A stretch of DNA of 64,000 nt from Tridacna crocea (Eukaryota > Mollusca > Bivalvia > Cardiida > Cardiidae): positions 44,502,992-44,566,991 of the forward strand of contig OX031065.1 of assembly GCA_943736015.1 (NCBI GenBank). The letters are read 5' to 3'. The notes below the pieces were generated by a model, which was given only the letters and a program-made list of their open reading frames with translations, had not been told where the DNA came from and ran no database searches. A program made the translations under genes and the position numbers. Of the stretch, positions 20,558 to 29,526 are shown piece by piece; within the stretch, counting starts at the first letter, position 1; each line of letters starts with the position of its first letter.

Positions 20558-20785
20558 AAGTCGTTTCACACCACAAAATATTGGGTTCATCTAAATCGGA
20601 ATGCATTTGCAGACGACAAATTTAATGTAGCCCCAAAAGATAGAATGTCTGTCTTTTTAATGGTGTAAGAAAACTGTTCCAGGAGGAAATGCTGGTTACC
20701 GGTATTTTCTCCTTTTTCCACACTATTTTCAAGAGCCTTTTTCTCATAGTGTCGTTAAAACTTGGAATTTTGAAGCACAGGGTTA
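20558..20785 (+). mobile_element. PB-A MITE, decayed
   Basis: Words TTGCAGACGACAAATTTAAT, GAGGAAATGCTGGTTACCGG and TTTTTCCACACTATTTTCAA mark it; ends lost. Confidence 0.6.
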
Positions 20786-20787
20786 TT

Positions 20788-21013
20788 TAAAACCCCATTG
20801 CCAAACAATCCCTTATTTTTCCCTGAGAAAGAGACCTGTAGAAAACATTGTGGGAAAAGGAGAAAATGCTGGTAACCAGCATTTTCTCCTTTTCCCACAA
20901 TGTTTTCTACTCTTCACAAGACAAATTTCAAATTTTTAGTCAGATTTATTTTGTCGTCTGCAAATGCTTTCGATTTGGACAAGCCTAAAATATTGTCGTT
21001 TGGTAATGAGTTA
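20788..21013 (-). mobile_element. PB-A MITE
   Basis: CCCATTGCCAAACAATCCCT at the left, a perfect GGTAACC hairpin, GTCGTTTGGTAATGAGTTA at the right. Confidence 0.8.
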
Positions 21014-21377
21014 TAAGAATAGATAACATCATGTCCAGGGAATATCTATATGGCATCTTGCCGTAACATTCAACATTGATTTTTTTACGAGTTTCAGTGG
21101 AGCATAACGGTTTGATTAATCACCCATTCTCTGTACAGTCTGATTTTAGTCTACACTATCCTTAAAATGCTCATTGATCCAAATATTTATAAGAATAGAT
21201 AATGATCCTTTGAGGTGGTATCTGTTTGACGTCATATGATATTATACAACATTGATTTTTACGTTTTTTTTTAAGAACAAAATCGATTATAATATCAATA
21301 TCAAATCGATATTATTTGTTCAATACAAGGGAGTACATTTAGTAGCCAATCCGTTTTTTTTTTTTAATCTCAAAATT

Positions 21378-21602
21378 CCTACGTGACATAGTGGTAAAGT
21401 AAGGAACTCGTGACCTGTGGGCCCTGTAGGTCCTGGGTGCGAGCCTCACTAGATCCACTGGGTTTTTCATGGCGTTGTCCTTTGGCAAAACACTTCAGAG
21501 CCCTAGCCTAGTACTGGTGAAACATAAGAAATACATGAATATGTGAGCTGTCGCCGTAATTTGACTGAAATAATGTTGAAAGCGGCGTAAAACTCTATTT
21601 CA
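21378..21602 (+). mobile_element. SINE1 copy
   Basis: Head TACGTGACATAGTGGTAAAG, B-box region GGTCCTGGGTGCGAGCC, body CCTTTGGCAAAACACTTCAG, GCCTAGTACTGGTGAAACAT, 3' end GTTGAAAGCGGCGTAAAACT. Confidence 0.85.
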
Positions 21603-21737
21603 TCTATAAGTCGACTCAAGTCCACAACGTGCCCTCTGCTTGGATCAAGCAGTACGCCTCATCCCCCTAAAGTAGCCAACAGAATTCAGCTGTGCTCGTG
21701 AAAAAAGGGATTTTATGCATTGAAGCCAGTAAGTAAT

Positions 21738-21985
21738 CATTAAAAAGAAATTGAAGTATAAAATCTGTTTCGTCTAACCGACTGAATCGTGAGGTAGAAA
21801 GGTCCTTTGGCATGCAGGAAATTTAGCGATGATAAAAGGTATCAACAAGGGTCATCCTGCTCAGATTGCGCATAATGACCTTTGTCGATATCTTTTGTCG
21901 ATATCTTTTGTCGATATCTTTGTCGATATCTTTTTGCAGATGCATTAAACCCCCTTTTCACAGAGTATGTTTCATTTCAAACAAA
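21738..21985. mobile_element. GC-1-related MITE with expanded stem
   Basis: It shares GAATCGTGAGGTAGAAAGGTC, TCCTTTGGCATGC and the right end GCAGATGCATTAAACCCCC with GC-1. The right stem segment TTTTGTCGATATC is repeated four times at about 21890-21943. Confidence 0.7.
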
Positions 21986-22111
21986 ATCTAGATGACAGTG
22001 GTCCCGTATCTGCTTTTTTTGTAGTATTTAGGAAGACTTTGGATGAAACAGCTTTGTTATTCCTCCTGACCGAAACTATCCATTAGATTCCTTAATCCTT
22101 TACAAAAGGAA

Positions 22112-22320
22112 TTGAAAGCTTAACACTTTTGCCACACGATAACGTGCAAGATCTGTGGGGTTTTTTTTAAACGTACGGCGACAAAAATAATGTAGTTGAA
22201 ATGTATTTTACAATTCAAAGGATAGAAAGCATTGAAAGAAAGGGGGAAAATGCTGGCTACCAGCAATTTTTTCCATGTTTTATTTTTTCCATGTTTTAGC
22301 GATTTATTAAAAATACAGGA
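22112..22320 (-). mobile_element. PB-A MITE, decayed
   Basis: TTTGCCACACGATAAC at one end, GCTGGCTACCAGCAATTTTT in the hairpin; strongly mutated. Confidence 0.5.
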
Positions 22321-22449
22321 ACTTTTTGTTAAAGGCCAAAGCGAACTTGTTTGTAGAAAGTATACGATGGTAATGAACGACAACTTATATACCAAATGTA
22401 GGTCACCGTAATGGGTTGTTTCCCTTGATTTCAAGGTTTCCTTAATAAC

Positions 22450-22612
22450 TTAAGAGCTCCAGATAAGAGGGAGTGATAGTATTCTAATTCCATTATTTCT
22501 CGATGAGACGATTCTAATGAGTACCCACAACATAGGGTTTAGTGGAGTATAATTAATATTTTACATTCTAAAGCCAAGATCACTCCCTCTATCTGGACCT
22601 CTCTGTAACTTG
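22450..22612. mobile_element. ACC-FB fold-back element, partial
   Basis: AGAGCTCCAGATAAGAGGGA at one end and its partner CACTCCCTCTATCTGGACCT at the other. Only one copy of the inner arm (GAGTACCCACAACATAGGG) remains. Confidence 0.75.
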
Positions 22613-22799
22613 TTCATTTTTTTTTTCTACATAAATGTTTTACTCAATTCACTGTAGCACCCAATGTACGAAATTGCCGGCTCTAGCAAGGTAGGAGTTA
22701 TGTTGTCAAACCTTATAATACCCTCTCCTTTTTTTATTTTGGTTCAGTGTTTATTTCCCTAGCTTTATGTATTTATCATTTTCTCATTGGCTTATTTCA
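22613..22799 (+). other. Intronic DNA with no recognised element
   Basis: T-rich; nothing recognised. Confidence 0.4.
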
Positions 22800-23110
22800 A
22801 AACAACCCAGAGTTTGAACGACCCTGAGAAACAAAGACCCTTTTAAAACATTGTGGGAAAATGACAAAGTGCTGGTAAACATAAACAAGCCAAGCTTTCA
22901 AAGGCAAGCCTCGATACATTTAATATGTCGTCTGCAAACGCTTTCAATTTGGAAGCATTTAACAAAAAAAATTCTGATAAAGAGATTATATCCTACAGAC
23001 AACATCTTTGCGTTTGGTACGCAGACAACATTTAGAAATATTCCGTCCAAGAGAGAAATTGCTGGTAATTGCCTCTTTTGCCACAATGTTTTTTTCATAC
23101 ATAGATGTAT
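22800..23110 (-). mobile_element. PB-A MITE remnants, fused and decayed
   Basis: CCCTTTTAAAACATTGTGGG, TGTCGTCTGCAAACGCTTTC and GAGAAATTGCTGGTAATTGC indicate at least one, perhaps two, eroded copies. Confidence 0.5.
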
Positions 23111-23636
23111 AAAAGCTTGGTCATTGTTGATTATCCTATCCCTCCAAGTATTTATGTATAGTGATATTTATTCACACTTTATTTTGTGCCTGCAAAATGA
23201 ATGTCTTGAATTTCTACAAGTCTAAAAGTTTTTCGTCCTGTTAAAATTCCAGTATGAATTAAATTTATATGCTCCATTTTGGACTTTCACAATTACTTTC
23301 CTTGCTTTGATATTTTCCTCATTTCTATATCTTTGTTTTGGACTATTTGATATTCGTTTCACGTAGTCTTTATGTAGTTGCTATTTCTTCTTCCTGTGTA
23401 ATTCTTCACTACTATTTTCTGCTTTTTTCCCTTTTTTTTTTTTTACATTCTAATAATTTACAATTATTAGATAGTGATAACCACCCCCCTTTTTTTTCAT
23501 ACATATATATCACATTCATTTAACAATTGTAATAATGACCTATATTCATAACTCTACTCAAATAATTGTATTTTGGAATTCCGCGAAAAAGATTTTACCA
23601 TTGACATATTTACAAAAATATCAAGATGAAATAAAG
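23111..23636 (+). other. AT-rich intronic DNA
   Basis: Poly-T and AT-rich; no element or credible ORF recognised. Confidence 0.4.
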
Positions 23637-23837
23637 CTTAATATTTTACCACACAATCCCTACCCTGAGATAGAAGCCATTTGAAAACATTGTGGGAAAG
23701 AGCATTTTCTCCTTTTCCCACAATGTTTTCTACTGTATCAAAGACATATTCCATCATTAGAACACATTTAAATCATCATATACAAATGCTTTCAATTTGG
23801 ACAACTCTATATTTTGCTCGCGTGGTTAAGTGTTAAA
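23637..23837 (-). mobile_element. PB-A MITE with collapsed hairpin
   Basis: CCACACAATCCCTACCCTGA at the left. The left arm stops after GTGGGAAAG and joins directly to GCATTTTCTCCTTTTCCCAC, so most of the left arm and the centre are deleted. Confidence 0.7.
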
Positions 23838-24847
23838 TATGTACGATATACAGTCTCGAAAACTAAAAACATAAGATAAATCGCATTTATAGATTTATTG
23901 ATAACTCAACTAATAATATACATGTAGTTCAGCGATTGTTCTCATTTTCTGATGAAACAGATTTTGGTCTCGGGGACATATTCCTGTGAAAAAGCAGAAA
24001 GTCGACATCATTTAATGTTTGATTCATGACAACTTATGAAAATATCGTGGCCGAAGGCAAAGTTACTGCTATCAACTTTCCACCGACCTCTTTATTTAAA
24101 AAAGTTGTCGGTTTCTAAGTTTTTGCAGGTTAACTGGTTATAGCTAATACATAGTCAGTTAAGGGTTTTAAAAAGGGGGGGGCAGGCTTTTGTGTATCAT
24201 TCCGCCTGCAGAAATACGAAACAGCAGTTCACTTCCATGAGGTTACAAAAAACTAGATTGTACGATTTTCATTTTTTGTAATTGTCCGTTTATTTAATTG
24301 GATTACTATTATACTACCAAGAAATTTCTCGCGATCTAATTGGATCCGATGATATGCCCGGAACATACATGTACATCCATATACACTGGCAGAATCGAAG
24401 TAAACTGCATCCCTTTTTGGGTGCCTCGTATACATAACTAATGTTTGAACATAAGATAGAAAATGATAACGTCGATCGATACGAACCGCCCACAAGACAA
24501 ATATGCTAAGTAGGCTGCACCATATATTATTACTACTTTCGCTTTATGGTTGTCATTAAGTGGAAGCTAATGGTCGTTTACTTTTGCAAACAAATCATAC
24601 CTTGAAATTGTTTATATCCATGTTCAGATAAAAAATTACTGCACGTTTTACGTTTTTGCACATAACTACTGCACGTTTTACCACGGTTTCAGTGACGTCA
24701 GTTCGCAATGAATTGGGGTATTCAGAGGGGAAATACGATTTCGTCAGTGTAATCAATTTATGAGACTATGAAACACGACAATTTCACTGATTGAACGTAG
24801 TAAGGTAAAACTTTGCAGTAGAATAAATTCGTTGTGCGGACAGGGGA
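23838..24847 (+). other. Intronic DNA with no recognised element
   Basis: About 1 kb of largely unique sequence; no splice-bounded ORF convinced me. A short direct repeat, ACTGCACGTTTTAC, occurs near 24640 and 24667. Confidence 0.4.
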
Positions 24848-24849
24848 CT

Positions 24850-24941
24850 TGGAAACATGTTCACAACTGTGGCGAATTATGTCGCCAAGTTGGCGACATG
24901 ATTCGCCACAGCTGTGAACAAGTTACCTAGTCCTCTGCCAC
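24850..24941. repeat. Single-copy long palindrome
   Basis: CTTGGAAACATGTTCACAAC.. GTGGCGAATTATGTCGCC.. pairs with GGCGACATGATTCGCCAC.. GCTGTGAACAAGTTACC, giving arms of ~40 bp around CAAGTTGG. No second copy is seen in the window. Confidence 0.8.
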
Positions 24942-25351
24942 CTCACCATACATCTAATAATGCAAAATAACCATTGTATTTTTACGGATGTCTTAAACAT
25001 AACAGGAAGTAACAGACAGACGAAGGGAAAAATGCCATAATTTCTATCATTATTATGAGAACTCCGACAGACTATTGACAATACAGTTCTTTCTGTAATA
25101 GCATGCTCTTATTGCTATTGACATTGTGCGTATTATTGGCAGCTAAGTAAATAGTGATATTCTTCCCCTTTCGTCAAATTGTGTACATGGGATTTCTTCT
25201 TTATTTGTTTAGTGCAAATAATAGAAACGCTTCTTGCTTTTCTTTTTTGGAAATATTCTTTTTAGCGTAAAGCACAGGCTCGTTGCAATATAAGATAATT
25301 ATAAATGTATTTTACTTTTTATCAAACAGTGACGAGTTTCGACGACTCACA
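24942..25351 (+). other. Intronic DNA with no recognised element
   Basis: Unique by eye. Confidence 0.4.
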
Positions 25352-25545
25352 ATATGGAAAAGGCTTTTGAAAACATTGTGGGAAAAGAAGAAAATGCTGG
25401 TAACCAGCATTTTCTTCTTTTCCCACAATGTTTTCTTTCCTTTAAAGAGATATATCTCATCAACTGAGCCAGAATTGATGTGTCGTCTGCTAACGTTTTC
25501 CAAATATGGACAAATCTAAGATTTAGTCAAATGGTAAAGAATTAG
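25352..25545 (-). mobile_element. PB-A MITE with mirrored arm change
   Basis: The hairpin arms read GTGGGAAAAGAAGAAAATGC and GCATTTTCTTCTTTTCCCAC: the usual AAGGAG is AAGAAG in one arm and the partner is CTTCTT, so both arms carry the same private change. Left end truncated; right end CAAATGGTAAAGAATTAG. Confidence 0.85.
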
Positions 25546-25719
25546 GTCTAAACGTCGTCATAACAGTTTGAACTAAAGTTCGACCTAGAAACTATTTAGT
25601 TGGGAGTTACGAGTATTTTCTGACAATTAATGTCACAAAAAACATCGATACCAAGTTAAAATGATACATTGATAGGTTTAAGAAATCTGTATTCACACTT
25701 GCGTACACAAAGTCTATAT

Positions 25720-25752
25720 TATCGTCGTCGTCGCCATTGCTGCTGTTGTTCG
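25720..25752. repeat. CGTCGT/GCTGCT triplet-rich tract
   Basis: Short run TCGTCGTCGTCGCC followed by TTGCTGCTGTTG. Confidence 0.7.
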
Positions 25753-25852
25753 AAAGGATCTATTCATGATATCTTATTACTGGACAGAGCGGGTGTATTT
25801 GTAAGCAAGGATTCTGTATGATTATGTTTTACCGAAGGCCTTATTGTCAATA

Positions 25853-25940
25853 AGTAATTCATCGTGCTATTGTTTTCATGTTTTCCAAAGGCTTCTTTCC
25901 CAGGGTCGTCAAAAGAAGGGATTGTGTGGTAATGGGTTAA
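25853..25940 (+). mobile_element. PB-A MITE, right end only
   Basis: GTTTTCCAAAGGCTTCTTTC to GGGATTGTGTGGTAATGGG and TTAA. Another eroded piece in opposite sense follows at about 25965-26118, ending GTTTGGTAAAGAGTTAA. Confidence 0.7.
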
Positions 25941-26179
25941 ATACAGAGCATTAAATGAAAAGAAGAAATACTGTAACAAGCCTTTTCTTATTTTTCCATA
26001 ATGCTTTCAACCGTTTCAGACTCTAGCCTATCACTTTAGCTGCACTCCATTTTTTTTGTCAGCAAACGCTTTTGAATTTGGATTGGTCTAGTTTTGTATC
26101 GTTTGGTAAAGAGTTAACAATTTAAATACAGGGCACTGGGTAAATTAATTATCAACTGGAAACCTGATAACCTTCGTCT

Positions 26180-26390
26180 ATCTTTTTTACAGACGAAATA
26201 TTGTGAACTTGTCCAAACTCAAAGCATTTGCAGACGACAAGTAAAATGTGGTTCAAATGACAAGATTTAACTTTAATCAGGCTAGAAAACATTGTGGGAA
26301 AAGGAGAAAATGCTGCTTAGCATTTTTTCTAAAAGCCCTTGCCTTTAGGATTGTGAAAACAAGGGATTGTTTGGCAAAGGGACTGTATTT
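26180..26390 (+). mobile_element. PB-A MITE with shortened hairpin
   Basis: ACTTGTCCAAACTCAAAGCA and TTGCAGACGACAAGTAAAAT, then GAGAAAATGCTGCTTAGCAT: the right arm is mostly deleted after the centre. Right end GGGATTGTTTGGCAAAGGG. Confidence 0.65.
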
Positions 26391-26507
26391 GGAATGTAAT
26401 AGTACGTTGAAATGAGTGTATAGATATTCGTTCAATCAAGATAGCGTTTCGAATTGTGCGTAACCCCGTTACCCCGCATATATTTGCAATCACTGTGCAT
26501 TTTATCG

Positions 26508-26587
26508 TCGGTATACTTCCACAACCTCGTAACTACAGCATGTTACAAGCTGTAGTTACGAGGTTTTGGAAGTACACCGACGTTATG
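26508..26587. mobile_element. TAC-FB palindrome (copy 2)
   Basis: GTATACTTCCACAACCTCGT and its partner ACGAGGTTTTGGAAGTACAC. The private change TTCCACAACC is mirrored as GGTTTTGGAA except for one base. Centre CAGCATGTTACAAGCTG. Confidence 0.8.
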
Positions 26588-26707
26588 CATGACGGCTCTA
26601 ATTGGCGTATCTTTTGAAATCATTGATGGAAAAGGAGCCATAGTTTCGCTCTTTAACAAACGATAAAATTTAACACCTCCCTAATTCAAAAGTATTTGCA
26701 GCCGACA

Positions 26708-26937
26708 AATTAATCCATTACCACACAATACCTATTTTTGACGCCCCTGAAAAAGAAGCCTTTAGAAAACATTGTACGAAAAGGACAAAATGATGGTAAC
26801 CAGCATTTCCTCCTTTTCCCTCAATGTTTTCTACCCTTCACGAAACAAAATTCAAAATTTCAGTCACTTTTATTTTGTCGTCTGCAAATGCTATCGATCT
26901 GGACAAGTCTAAAGTATTGTCGTTTGGTAAAGAGTTA
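26708..26937 (-). mobile_element. PB-A MITE
   Basis: TTAATCCATTACCACACAAT at the left and GTCGTTTGGTAAAGAG plus TTAA at the right; hairpin centred on GGTAACC with several unmirrored mutations. The end of a second, cut-off copy lies just upstream (26652-26711). Confidence 0.8.
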
Positions 26938-27462
26938 AATGTGTCTCAGTTGATGACAGTCGTCTCAGAAAGGGTAAAAAACATTGTTGAAAAAGCAGAA
27001 CAGTGCTGATGCCAATGAATTTCTTGTTTTGTATCAATGTTATCAAAAACTTACACCTCAGTGTCGTCCAGTGCTAGGATGTCTTTGCAACGGGCTTGGG
27101 TTACCAGCAACTTTTTCCCAGAAAGTTTTCTGCATGGTTGAATTGATAAAAAGAGAAAGATTCTTTTTTATTTTAGAAATGTCCTTTATGTCAACTAAGC
27201 GTTTTGTTTGTTGTCTAAAAAAGAAATAGCTTGGCATTGGAGTTAGCTAGATCTCTTCGTAATAGATTCTCGCACACCTTCATCTTAGCAGCTTTTGAAA
27301 AAACATTGTGACGGATGCCTGCTTTGATTAACAGCTCCTTTTCTGGTTTGTTCGTCCACTTCCAGTTTTAGACCAAAGTTTTGTCCTCCGTTCCTACAAT
27401 GTTTTCTGCGTGCATGAAATAAACTTCATTGAATCTTGAACACTTTCCATTTCCATCATCGC
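26938..27462 (+). other. Decayed PB-A scraps and unique DNA
   Basis: AAAAACATTGTTGAAAAAGC and similar scraps near 26980-27000 and 27295-27410 look like badly eroded MITE arms. No gene seen. Confidence 0.4.
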
Positions 27463-27755
27463 TAAGCCCCAGTAGCTGGGTCGGTAGAGTATAGGACTGG
27501 AGAACACGGGGTAGCTTGTCCGATCCCAGTCCTCCGAGGATTGATTATAGTCACTGCAACATAATTCGTTCCTCTCTCACCGCTGACAATTTTGTCGACG
27601 ATGCCATAGTAGGAAAGCAGCCGGTGACTTTGAAAGAATTTTATGCAAAGTTTTGGTAAGAGAAACTCCAGGAAAGCATGGATAGGTGCGTTTGCCGTAG
27701 CGATATACATGTAACTGAAATGATATTGAAAATGGCGTTAAACACCATACATTCA
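27463..27755 (+). mobile_element. SINE2 copy
   Basis: AAGCCCCAGTAGCTGGGTCG (A box region) and TGTCCGATCCCAGTCCTCC (B box region), then GAGGATTGATTATAGTCACT, CTCCAGGAAAGCATGGATAG and 3' end GTTAAACACCATACATTCA. Confidence 0.85.
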
Positions 27756-27954
27756 ATTAAACAGTCTTTCATGATCGAAGTTGACATTGGTAAAAACGAG
27801 TATTATCGTAAAAGTGGCTTCTTTCCCACTGTTATAAGTCAGGTTAATCTTTGTTGTGCTAAATGAATACACAAGAAAGTCTTAGTCAGTACTTTGTAGA
27901 TGCAGAAATTACAATGTCAAGGTCAGTTTTGTCAAAATATCTAACCGAATATCG

Positions 27955-28025
27955 GACAGTGTAGAGCCAAGATCAGACTGCACGTTTTGTGCAGTCTGAT
28001 CTTGATTTGCACTGTCCGCAGAGGC
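27955..28025. mobile_element. QH hairpin, complete
   Basis: CAGTGTAGAGCCAAGATCAG, ACTGCACGTTTTGTGCAGTC, TGATCTTGATTTGCACTGTCC: a ~30-bp stem with a small loop. Confidence 0.85.
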
Positions 28026-28030
28026 AATTA

Positions 28031-28156
28031 AATCGGAATTCAACGCTATCTAGCCTTACTTATTAGATAGATTGATTAGTATGTAACACCGCTTTCCGCA
28101 TTATTTTAGTCATATCACGGCAACATTTCGCTTACTCATATATGTCCTGGGTTCTA
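28031..28156. repeat. Local duplication, copy A
   Basis: This segment, from GGAATTCAACGCTATCTAGC through the 3' part of a SINE1, recurs at 28812-28935 with about seven differences in ~119 bp. The part outside the SINE is not seen at other SINE1 copies, so the match is a duplication of the locus and not just of the SINE. Confidence 0.8.
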
Positions 28157-28308
28157 CTATTACTAGGCTGGGCTGTTAAGTCTGTTGCCAAAGGGCACTC
28201 CTACGAAAGCTCTGTGCTTCCTTCCAGTGATGCTCGAGCCTAGGTCAGCCAGGTCACGAGTCCTAAACTTGACTACCAAGCCACAAAGGACCCCGCAAGG
28301 GTTATTGT
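28083..28308 (-). mobile_element. SINE1 copy
   Basis: Reverse orientation: ACACCGCTTTCCGCATTATT (3' end), TGTCCTGGGTTCTACTATTA, CTAGGCTGGGCTGTTAAGTC, GGTCACGAGTCCTAAACTTG, ending CCACAAAGGACCC. Confidence 0.85.
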
Positions 28309-28374
28309 AACTGAATATATTGGTTTATGAATGTAACTACATTACTATACAGTCATGAACATGTAATATATATG

Positions 28375-28522
28375 AGCCATTTTCTGTGAAAAACGGACTT
28401 AATGCATCTGCGAAAAGTATCGACACAGGTCAGCCTGTGCAGTCCGCGCAGGCTGGCTAGGGCTGAATCTTTTCGCGACCAGTCAATTTTTTGCATGTCC
28501 AAGGACCACTGCACCTCGTGAT
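28375..28522. mobile_element. GC-1 MITE, right part decayed
   Basis: GAAAAACGGACTTAATGCATC, then AAGTATCGACACAGGTCAGC and the GC core (one arm CAGCCTGTGC); the right stem has lost pairing. Confidence 0.75.
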
Positions 28523-28757
28523 TAACCCTGTACCAAACGACAAAATTTTAGACTTGTCCAAATTGAAAGCTATTTCAGACGACAAATTGAACGTGATTTA
28601 AGTGATGAAATTTGTCTGTGACAGGGTAGAAGACATGGTTGGAAATTTGTCCATATTTGGAAAACGTTAGCAGCATTTTCTCCTTTTCCAACAATGTTTT
28701 CAAAAGGCCTCTACTCCAGGGTCGTCAAAAGTCGGGATTGTGTGGGAAAGATTTAAG
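28523..28757 (+). mobile_element. PB-A MITE
   Basis: TTAACCCTGTACCAAACGAC to GTCGGGATTGTGTGGGAAAG and TTTAA. The left hairpin arm has been replaced or scrambled (GGTTGGAAATTTGTCCATAT). Confidence 0.8.
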
Positions 28758-28811
28758 TCGGCTGCTGGTAAAGAAAAAGGTCTGTGATGACGATCCTATA
28801 GTACCATGGAC

Positions 28812-28935
28812 CACGGAATTCAGCGCTATCTAGCGTTACTTATTATATAGATTGATAAGTATTTAACACCGCTTTCCGCATTATTTCAGTCATACCACGG
28901 CAACATTTCGCTTACTCATATATGTCCTGGGTTCT
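28812..28935. repeat. Local duplication, copy B, and 3' part of a SINE1
   Basis: Begins GGAATTCAGCGCTATCTAGC and holds the 3' half of a minus-strand SINE1 up to ATGTCCTGGGTTCT (28922-28935), where the LINE starts. The rest of the same SINE resumes at 35251. Confidence 0.85.
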
Positions 28936-29526
28936 TCCCCCCAGCCGGGTAGGGGGAATAGAAAAAATCCCGGTTGTAGTCCTGCAGAGTGGTAAAACCC
29001 CACCGAAAAGGACCTGCCCGTTTGCCGTGGGCTGCGACCCGTGTTGCCTGATGACGGGATCCTGGTGGTTGAGTGACATCAGGGATTGGCTAGGCCCTGT
29101 ACTTGCAACACACCACTTTGGCCCTAAGTTGGACTAAACGGGAGGTCAGGAAGGCCCGACCTGATCAATCGGCTGGTCATGTCATGCCCTAGGCACTTTT
29201 CCTTCAACATTTGTCCACAAATATTCCCTTAACCATCTTTTTATATTGAACACATCTTCCTCTATTTTTGCCTTAGAAGGCGGTGGCTCATGGGCCAATC
29301 GGATGAAAGCCTTTAGGTGTTTGACTGACATTTGTAACATCTCAAAGAATGTCCAAGCTTGGTACGACTCTCCGCGAGAATACATCTGTCCAGTCTAGCC
29401 CTTTCATGCCGAGTATACCACCAATGTATCTCTGTCATGGTCTGCGAATGGGATTCCCCAGACCATGTCCCCTTGTTGGGCTCCGCGGTGGGTGGAGAGC
29501 ATTGGTGATGAATTCTCAAAACTAGC
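28936..29526 (+). promoter_or_regulatory. LINE 5' UTR with presumed internal promoter
   Basis: GC-richer than its surroundings (CCCCCAGCCGGGTAGGGGG and GTGGGCTGCGACCCGTG). Elements of this type start transcription from an internal RNA polymerase II promoter in the 5' UTR; no specific motif is claimed here. Confidence 0.5.

Noticed and set aside
25283-25519. Overlapping ORFs on both strands giving nearly the same peptide (KMLVTSIF.F.HNVF)
   Set aside because: This is the palindromic PB-A hairpin read from both sides; the same peptide appears at most copies. Not genes.
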